NCBI GenBank assembly: GCA_949878745.1
Contig: CATLBH010000003.1
Span: 1-64,000 of the forward strand
Origin: an uncultured Ruminiclostridium sp.
GTDB lineage: Bacteria; Bacillota; Clostridia; Oscillospirales; Ruminococcaceae
Reading direction: 5' to 3'
Length of the DNA stretch: 64,000 nt
The position numbers and the translations under genes are program-made. This document shows, piece after piece, positions 58,475-64,000 of the stretch. Numbering within the stretch: position 1 is the stretch's first letter; every line of letters starts with the position of its first letter. The notes under the pieces were generated by a model that was not told the origin of the DNA, ran no database searches, and worked only from the letters and a program-made list of their open reading frames with translations.

Positions 58475-60856
58475 ATGAATTACGGTCATTTCGACGAAAA
58501 AAACAAGGAGTATGTCATTACCCGCCCTGACACTCCTTCGGCATGGGCAAACTATCTGGGTTCCCCCGAATATGGCGCCATTATCTCCAATAACGCGGGA
58601 GGTTACAGCTTCGTAAAGTCGGGAGCCAACGGACGCGTTATCCGTTACCGCTTCAACAGCGTGCCCAACGACCAGCCCGGCAGATACGTGTATATCAAGG
58701 ACAATGAGGACGGCGATTTTTGGTCGGCTTCTTGGGCTCCCGTGTGCAAGCCCTTAGACAGCTTCAAGAGCGAGTGCCGCCACGGCACCGCTTACTCCGT
58801 TATCACCTCGGAATACAAAAGCATCAAATCCGAAGTGACCTACTATGTTCCCAAAGACGCTACCTATGAGGTATGGGCGGCGAAAATCACCAATAACGAC
58901 ACCAAGCCCCGCAAGCTGTCCGTAACAGGCTACTGCGAATTTGTAAACGATAACAACTATGAACAGGATCAGGTAAATCTCCAGTACACCCTGTTCATTA
59001 CCCGCACCTATTTTAAAGACAACTTCATTCTCCAGAAGCAGAACGAGGTGTTCAAAAACCCCAACAACGAAAGATTCTTAGGCGCCGCCGGCGCGGAGGT
59101 TAACGCTTACTGCGGCGACCGCGACGCTTTTGTGGGAGCTTACAGAAGCTACGCTAACCCCAAGGGAATCGAAGAGGGCTTAAAGGGCGACCTGAACTAT
59201 AACACCAACTCCTGCGGCGCGCTTCAAAGCGATATCGTGTTACAGCCCGGCGAAACCAAGGAAATAACCTATCTTATGGGACAAAGACCCGAAAATATCG
59301 CCAAGGAAATAATCGCAAAGTATCAGGAAAAGGGTGTTGTGGAAAAGGAGCTTAAGGAGCTTAAGAGCTTCTGGCACAGCAAGCTTAACAATTTACAGGT
59401 ACACACTCCCGACGATAACTTCAACAATATGGTAAATGTGTGGAACGCCTATAACTGCTTTATCACCTTTATCTGGTCAAGAGCCGCTTCCTTCCAGTAC
59501 TGCGGTCTCCGCAACGGCTTCGGCTACCGCGACACCGTACAGGATATCCAGGGCGTTATTCATCTTGCTCCCGAAATGGCATACGAGCAGATTAAGTTTA
59601 TGCTTTCCGCTCAGGTAACCAACGGCGCGGGACTTCCTCTTGTAAAGTATACCCATAACGCCGGCAAGGAAAACACTCCCGACGATCCCGCCTACGTAAA
59701 GGAGACCGGTCACCCCTCCTACCGCGCGGACGACGCTCTCTGGCTGTTCCCCACCGTTTACAAGTATATCTCCGAAAGCGGAAACAGCGCGTTCCTTGAC
59801 GAAGAAATTTTCTATGCCAACGACGGCGAAAAGGGTACGGTTTACGACCACTTAAAGAGAGCCATCGAGTTCTCCATGAACAATCTGGGAAGCCACGGAA
59901 TGCCCGCCGGTCTCCACGCCGACTGGAACGACTGTCTTAGACTGGGCAAAAAGGGCGAATCCACATTTGTCGCCTTCCAGCTTGTCTACGCTATAAAGAT
60001 CCTTCGCGGCTACGCCGAAGAAAAGAACGATACGGAATATATCAAGTATCTCGACGAAATCAAAGCGAAGCTTGACGCGATACTCGCCGACTGCTGGAAC
60101 GAAGACCGTTGGATCAGAGGATATAAGGAGGACGGAACCGTTATCGGTCAGCGCACCGATCCCGAAGCCTCCATGTGGCTCAACCCCCAGTCCTGGTCGG
60201 TTATATCCGGATTTTCTACACACGAACAGGGCGTAAAAGCCATGGACAGCGTTGAAAGAGAGCTCAATACTCCTTACGGAGCGATGGTTATGTACCCGCC
60301 TTATGTTGAACACGGCTTCGACGGAGCACTTATGCAGTGCTTCAACAGATGCACCAAGGAAAACGCGGGCATATTCTCTCAGCCTCAGGGTTGGCTGATA
60401 CTGGCCGAAGCGAAGCTGGGAAGAGGCGATATGGCCTACAAGTACTGGACGGAAGCCGCCCCCGCCACCTACAATGACAAAATCGAAACCAGATGCCTTG
60501 AACCCTATGTATACGGACAGTTCGTTGAGGGCAAGGACAGTCCCTTTGCCGGCAGAGCGCATGTTCATTGGCTTACCGGAACCGCTTCCACCGTTATGGT
60601 AGGAACCACCGAGGGTATTTTGGGCTTAAATCCCACGACGGACGGAATCGTTATCGATCCCTCCATTCCCTCTTCATGGAAAGAATACACAATGGAAAAG
60701 ACATTCAGAGGAAAGAAACTGAATGTTACCGTTAAGAACCCCGACGGAAACCAGCATGGTGTAAAGTCGGTTACCGTTAACGGCGAAAAGATTGACGGAA
60801 TTCTTATTAAGGCGGAGATTCTTAAGGATAATAATGACGTCGTAATTGAAATGTAA
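58475..60856 (+). CDS. GH94 disaccharide phosphorylase (cellobiose/chitobiose phosphorylase type)
   Basis: This protein of about 793 residues phosphorolyses a beta-linked disaccharide to sugar-1-phosphate plus sugar in the cytoplasm, saving ATP. It starts YGHFDEKNKEYVITRPDTP and has NYLGSPEYGAIISNNAGGYS, FGYRDTVQD and the catalytic GLHADWNDCLRLG (acid Asp within 483-486). The C-terminal TGTASTVMVGTTEGILGLNP is also typical. Length and sequence fit GH94 cellobiose and diacetylchitobiose phosphorylases; I cannot settle the sugar. Codons end in C/G more than in neighbours, suggesting high expression. ATG 58475 follows AAAGGA. A LacI-type operator lies in the promoter. Confidence 0.9.
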   Translation: MNYGHFDEKNKEYVITRPDTPSAWANYLGSPEYGAIISNNAGGYSFVKSGANGRVIRYRFNSVPNDQPGRYVYIKDNEDGDFWSASWAPVCKPLDSFKSECRHGTAYSVITSEYKSIKSEVTYYVPKDATYEVWAAKITNNDTKPRKLSVTGYCEFVNDNNYEQDQVNLQYTLFITRTYFKDNFILQKQNEVFKNPNNERFLGAAGAEVNAYCGDRDAFVGAYRSYANPKGIEEGLKGDLNYNTNSCGALQSDIVLQPGETKEITYLMGQRPENIAKEIIAKYQEKGVVEKELKELKSFWHSKLNNLQVHTPDDNFNNMVNVWNAYNCFITFIWSRAASFQYCGLRNGFGYRDTVQDIQGVIHLAPEMAYEQIKFMLSAQVTNGAGLPLVKYTHNAGKENTPDDPAYVKETGHPSYRADDALWLFPTVYKYISESGNSAFLDEEIFYANDGEKGTVYDHLKRAIEFSMNNLGSHGMPAGLHADWNDCLRLGKKGESTFVAFQLVYAIKILRGYAEEKNDTEYIKYLDEIKAKLDAILADCWNEDRWIRGYKEDGTVIGQRTDPEASMWLNPQSWSVISGFSTHEQGVKAMDSVERELNTPYGAMVMYPPYVEHGFDGALMQCFNRCTKENAGIFSQPQGWLILAEAKLGRGDMAYKYWTEAAPATYNDKIETRCLEPYVYGQFVEGKDSPFAGRAHVHWLTGTASTVMVGTTEGILGLNPTTDGIVIDPSIPSSWKEYTMEKTFRGKKLNVTVKNPDGNQHGVKSVTVNGEKIDGILIKAEILKDNNDVVIEM

Positions 60857-60883
60857 TTGGGGTAAATAAAAACAAAAAGACTA

Positions 60884-61030
60884 AAAAGCGGCGAAGCCGC
60901 GCAATGTCCTTTTCGCTTCCTTTTCGGACACCGAAAAGGAAGTAGGGTGTGGGACAAAGTCCCACTGCTGCTATTTAAGAGTAAAAAAACAAGCTGATAA
61001 TTTGTCGCGTAAAAACAAACGTTAGAAGCC
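60884..61030. repeat. Left arm of a large inverted repeat (~147 bp)
   Basis: It runs from AAAAGCGGCGAAGCCGCGC to CAAACGTTAGAAGC and is closely matched, in reverse complement, by 61157-61304. Shared words include TTCGCTTCCTTTTCGGACAC, CGAAAAGGAAGT, GGTGTGGG, AAGTCCCACTGC-like and TTTGTCGCGTAAA. Confidence 0.85.
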
Positions 61031-61070
61031 GCGAAGCAGGGCTTCGGAGTTAAAAACAAGCTTATGGCAC

Positions 61071-61115
61071 AAAACCCGCCAAATCTCGTTTTGAAACGGA
61101 TTTGGCGGGTTTTTA
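61071..61115. terminator. Terminator of the GH94 gene, inside the inverted repeat
   Basis: AAAACCCGCCAAATC and GATTTGGCGGGTTTTT form a 14-bp stem with an inner CGTTTTGAAACG hairpin. It lies between the two arms of the large inverted repeat. Confidence 0.9.
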
Positions 61116-61156
61116 CCGTCAGTTTTTTATTTTATCCCGAAGCGGCGGCTTCGCCC

Positions 61157-61304
61157 GCTTCTAACGTTTGTGTTTACGCGACAAACTTACAATCTTGTTT
61201 TTCACTCTCAAATAGCGGCAGTGGGGCTTTGCCCCACACCCCACTTCCTTTTCGGTGTCCGAAAAGGAAGCGAAAAGAACATCGCGCGGCTTCGCCGCTC
61301 TTTT
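61157..61304. repeat. Right arm of a large inverted repeat (~148 bp)
   Basis: This arm runs from GCTTCTAACGTTTG to GCGCGGCTTCGCCGCTCTTTT, the reverse complement of 60884-61030 with scattered substitutions. Each arm also contains its own TTCCTTTTCGG/CCGAAAAGGAA and GGGGCTTTGCCCC-type palindromes. Confidence 0.85.
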
Positions 61305-61323
61305 ATTTTTTACAGCTCCTTTT

Positions 61324-62367
61324 TTAAACCTTTATACCGTTCTTTTCAATAAAATTATTCAGCACATCATACAGGCTTTCGGGAGAATGTTTTGTGGAAT
61401 CGCCGATACAGTTTCCGCACTCGGAAAGCCAGAACACGCCGTATCCCCTTCCCTCCCCTCTTTCCTCGTAATTCCGCGCGTATTTCGAAAGCTTTTTCAA
61501 TTCCTCCCCAAGCTTTTCCTTTTCCCCGCTTTTCAAATAAATTTTCGCTCTTATTAAAGCCAGATTAAAAAGTCTCTCATTCAGCCAATCGGGATTTTCA
61601 CCCGCTAAAAGAAGAATCAGCTTTTCTCTTACCGAAGAAAGCTCCAGAAGCTGACCGTCGGTATAATTTTCACAGGATTTTATCCTTCCCATGGTTATAA
61701 TCACCGCGTCTGTCAGCATAAGAAGATTGTTTTGATACTCCTTAAGGGCCTCTCTGCGCTCAACCGTTTTCGGGTGTACCATTTCACGGCTGCACCAGAA
61801 GCTCGGCAATGTGTCGGCAATCTCTTCGGCTCTTTCTTTTTCGCCCATTTCCACATAATTTAACGCCAAGGTCTGCTTACATTGACCTATAAATAACTGA
61901 TCGCCGCCACAGTATTTCAGCGCCCTTTTGCACAGCTCCGCCGCTTCCGACGCCATGGCGCTTGTTTCCTCGGCGGAAAATTTCTCGCCGCTCTGATGAT
62001 AAAGAGAAAACAGCGAACAGGCGAGGCGGTGCAAAATTACATGACCGGAAGGAAATTCCTTTGCTTTTTCCCGAAGAAACCGTACCGATTCCTTTGTTTT
62101 ACCTTCGCTTCTCAACTTTTGGTCCGTTTCCACCGCCTTGTCTATTTCCTTTTGCTTGTGAACGGTGTCAACTCCCAAAAGATAGTCCGTCGTAACGTCA
62201 AAATAATTGGCTATAACCGGCAAAAGGGAGATATCGGGAAAAGCGGCTTCGTTTTCCCACCGGCTCACCGCCTGCGGCGACACCTCCAAGGCTTCCGCAA
62301 GCTGTTCCTGGGTTATATTGTTTTTGTTTCTCAATTCCCGTAAATTTTGTCCCAAAGTTATTTTCAT
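61324..62367 (-). CDS. XRE-family transcriptional regulator with helical-repeat C-terminus
   Basis: This regulator of about 347 residues has an N-terminal Cro/C1-type HTH (GQNLRELRNKNNITQEQLAE, ALEVSPQAVSRWENEAAFPD, residues 5-60). A long helical region with TPR-like pairs follows (around 85-330). It resembles Clostridia 'helix-turn-helix domain with C-terminal repeats' regulators that sense small molecules or peptides. I chose ATG 62367 behind GAAAGGATCG. It is followed upstream on the same strand by an MFS exporter gene, which it might control. Confidence 0.87.
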   Translation of the reverse strand: MKITLGQNLRELRNKNNITQEQLAEALEVSPQAVSRWENEAAFPDISLLPVIANYFDVTTDYLLGVDTVHKQKEIDKAVETDQKLRSEGKTKESVRFLREKAKEFPSGHVILHRLACSLFSLYHQSGEKFSAEETSAMASEAAELCKRALKYCGGDQLFIGQCKQTLALNYVEMGEKERAEEIADTLPSFWCSREMVHPKTVERREALKEYQNNLLMLTDAVIITMGRIKSCENYTDGQLLELSSVREKLILLLAGENPDWLNERLFNLALIRAKIYLKSGEKEKLGEELKKLSKYARNYEERGEGRGYGVFWLSECGNCIGDSTKHSPESLYDVLNNFIEKNGIKV

Positions 62368-62564
62368 TTTTAAGCGATCCTTTCTAAGCGGTGTTTGTGC
62401 CAAAAACACAAGCTCTTGTAAAGATTGTCGGTATTTCGGAAGCTTCCTTTAATATAATAACAAAAAAACGGAAAATTTTAAACCCCTTATTTGTTGAGAG
62501 AATGTTAACCAAAGAGAGAATTTCAAAAAAATTTAAAAAAAATCGCAAAATCCTTGAAAAACAG

Positions 62565-63791
62565 TCAGCGCAGTTTACCGAATACCTTTTTCGACCCCAG
62601 CGCTACCGCCATTGAAGCTACGGAAGAACCGATCATTACTATATAAGCCCTTTCGGCCGACAAATCAAACATTACGCCGTAAAATGCCTGTCCCAACGGC
62701 TGTGAACAGGTGGACACCGATATTATTACAGCCATTATTTTTCCCAACAAATGAGGCGGGGTTCTGCTTTGAACGGCCGTGAGTACGAATACGCCAAACA
62801 TCGAAGAGGCGCACATTGCCGCGAAGCTTGCGGCGGTTATTATAAAATATCCTGCCCTTTCGGGCACCGGCTCAAAAAGCGCAGCCGCCATAATAAATGC
62901 CGTAACCGAGCATACCGCAAGCACGATCCACCCGTTTTTAAGCTTAAGCTTCCTGTCCGCCGAGCCGGCTATTATTCCGCCCGCCAGACCTCCCAAGCCC
63001 ATTGCCGCTTCGGTTAACCCGAGAGCGACGTCGGACATTTTCAATATACTAACCACCGCCGCGGGAATCCCCACCACCATTGCTGCCGAAAAAATAAAAT
63101 TAAAAAAGGCTATGACAATCAGCACCGACAGCAAATCGGGATTCTCTTTTTTCATATACAAAAAACATTCCCTCACGTCGGAAGCGGCCGTCCGTAAAAC
63201 GCCCTTTTCCTCCGTCCTTTTTTCAAAAGGTATATGTATAAATATCTCCATAACCGCCGACAAAATAAAACAGGCTATGCTTATGAAAAGAACGGGAGAT
63301 AAGCCGAAGGAGCCGAACAGCACGCCGCCGGCTATAGGCCCCAGCAGTCCCGAAAGCGTGCTCACGGTATTTATAACGGCGTTGCCCTTCATAAGAGTTT
63401 CTTTTTCCGTGAGCAAAGGAACGCTGGCCTGTACCGAAGGCTGGTACGCTCCCGATATGCCGTACAGCGCCATTAGCGTTAAAATCATCAGCGGCACAAC
63501 CGGCGCCTTCCCAAGCGCCAGATAAAAGAGCAAAACAACCGCCGCCGTGACAAAATCCAGAATCACCATTATATTCCGCTTGTTTTTTCTGTCCGCTATA
63601 ACTCCCCCAAGAAGCGAGAAAACAATCATCGGAATAAACGAACAAGCCGTAACTATCCCGAACAACGACGCGGAATCCGTTTCCCTCAGAAGATAAAGCG
63701 GAAGAGCAAATCTCAGTATCGCGTTTCCGAATAGAGATATTATCTGCCCTATTGCCACCATTATAAAGTCTCGCTTAAATAACATTTTCAT
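62565..63791 (-). CDS. MFS transporter (macrolide-efflux-like)
   Basis: This 408-residue major-facilitator transporter has about 12 hydrophobic segments. The first, MVAIGQIISLFGNAILRFAL, and the conserved loop GGVIADRKNKRNIMVILDFV between helices 2 and 3 match MefA/MdfA-like drug exporters. The central loop is short and charged (FEKRTEEKG). It likely exports a drug or metabolite by proton antiport; the substrate is unknown. It lies between an XRE regulator gene and another minus-strand gene. Confidence 0.92.
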   Translation of the reverse strand: MKMLFKRDFIMVAIGQIISLFGNAILRFALPLYLLRETDSASLFGIVTACSFIPMIVFSLLGGVIADRKNKRNIMVILDFVTAAVVLLFYLALGKAPVVPLMILTLMALYGISGAYQPSVQASVPLLTEKETLMKGNAVINTVSTLSGLLGPIAGGVLFGSFGLSPVLFISIACFILSAVMEIFIHIPFEKRTEEKGVLRTAASDVRECFLYMKKENPDLLSVLIVIAFFNFIFSAAMVVGIPAAVVSILKMSDVALGLTEAAMGLGGLAGGIIAGSADRKLKLKNGWIVLAVCSVTAFIMAAALFEPVPERAGYFIITAASFAAMCASSMFGVFVLTAVQSRTPPHLLGKIMAVIISVSTCSQPLGQAFYGVMFDLSAERAYIVMIGSSVASMAVALGSKKVFGKLR

Positions 63792-63900
63792 AAATTACCT
63801 CCGTTCTTTTAACAATAAATTTATAATACCAACCGTCGGTATGTATTTTGTCAAAATTTAACTGCCCTTTTACAGGGCAGGAAAAATTTTTACAGTATTA

Positions 63901-64000
63901 CTATTTGTTCCTTCGATAAATTTCGGTAAGCTCTTTTAATCTTCCGTAAACGCTCTCGTCTAAAATATCCAGCCCGAAGCTGCGCAGCATTTTGTCAAAT
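63901..64000 (-). CDS. C-terminal end of an unidentified gene (partial)
   Basis: The minus strand is open from the window edge to a TAG at 63901-63903, giving 32 residues: FDKMLRSFGLDILDESVYGR then LKELTEIYRRNK. The charged helical end looks like a genuine C-terminus, and the frame is clean. The family cannot be told; the position upstream of an MFS exporter would suit a regulator. The 5' part lies beyond the window. Confidence 0.5.
   Translation of the reverse strand, partial: FDKMLRSFGLDILDESVYGRLKELTEIYRRNK

Noticed and set aside
52648-60856. A single chitin or glycan utilisation locus from GH18 to GH94
   Set aside because: The genes between them (acetyltransferases, S41 peptidase, flavin reductase) are unrelated, transcription units differ, and no sugar transporter is present.
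60565-61352. Paired ORFs with similar products (..FRCPKRKRK..ASPLF..) around 60.9-61.3 kb
   Set aside because: Their similarity is explained by translation of the two arms of the large inverted repeat, not by real paralogues.

Overview
The window looks like a chromosomal segment from a gut-type, low-to-mid-GC Firmicute of class Clostridia, most likely an Oscillospiraceae/Ruminococcaceae relative. This is inferred from gene families and not proven. The supporting signs are AGGAGG-type ribosome sites, TTGACA-17-TATAAT promoters, a cysteine T-box, a perfect CIRCE element, IreB, DtxR, a HU protein, Gram-positive lipoproteins, a bactofilin and a rubrerythrin. Together these indicate an anaerobic, single-membrane bacterium. 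It also carries several glycan enzymes: GH36, GH95, GH43, GH18 and GH94.

Layout. 1-11.5 kb: a membrane-anchored low-complexity protein, a GH36 alpha-galactosidase, a repeat-rich 1-kb gap, an iron alcohol dehydrogenase, a membrane-anchored hydrolase, two SDR-type enzymes and a TPR protein. 11.5-15.7 kb: a GH95 fucosidase and a MoxR ATPase, separated by nested inverted-repeat elements. 15.7-20 kb: an esterase/GNAT/LacI operon, a divergent LacI gene and a nitroreductase. 20-30.4 kb: housekeeping genes, namely CIRCE-Hsp20, T-box-cysE-cysS, two cyclophilin-type lipoproteins, murA, a WalJ-like hydrolase, a bactofilin with a long disordered tail and an HD hydrolase. 30.5-39.9 kb: a cysteine-free thioredoxin, a BMP-type lipoprotein, HU, a YbaK-type deacylase, a DtxR-type regulator, a PPTase, a PdaA-like deacetylase, IreB, a DivIVA-like protein, a fumarase beta subunit, a sigma factor and a zinc-ribbon protein. 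40.2-47.4 kb: rubrerythrin, two flavoproteins, MATE, a C39-like mini-peptidase, an IS110 remnant and a SprA-like zincin. 47.5-64 kb: a fused ABC exporter, GH43, an AraC remnant, a chitinase, two acetyltransferases (one behind a leader-peptide attenuator), an S41 peptidase, a flavin reductase, a GH94 phosphorylase, an XRE regulator, an MFS exporter and the tail of one more gene.

There is no rRNA, CRISPR array, prophage or obvious defence island. The most distinctive feature is a dense population of small non-coding inverted-repeat elements of at least four families. Some are inserted inside others with CTAA target duplications, and several sit exactly at stop codons. The best regulatory signals are an 18-bp palindrome filling the -35/-10 spacer of the GH94 promoter, whose core recurs in front of a LacI gene, and a leader-ORF/terminator arrangement upstream of a GNAT gene. 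Glycan genes are scattered singly and do not form one polysaccharide locus.
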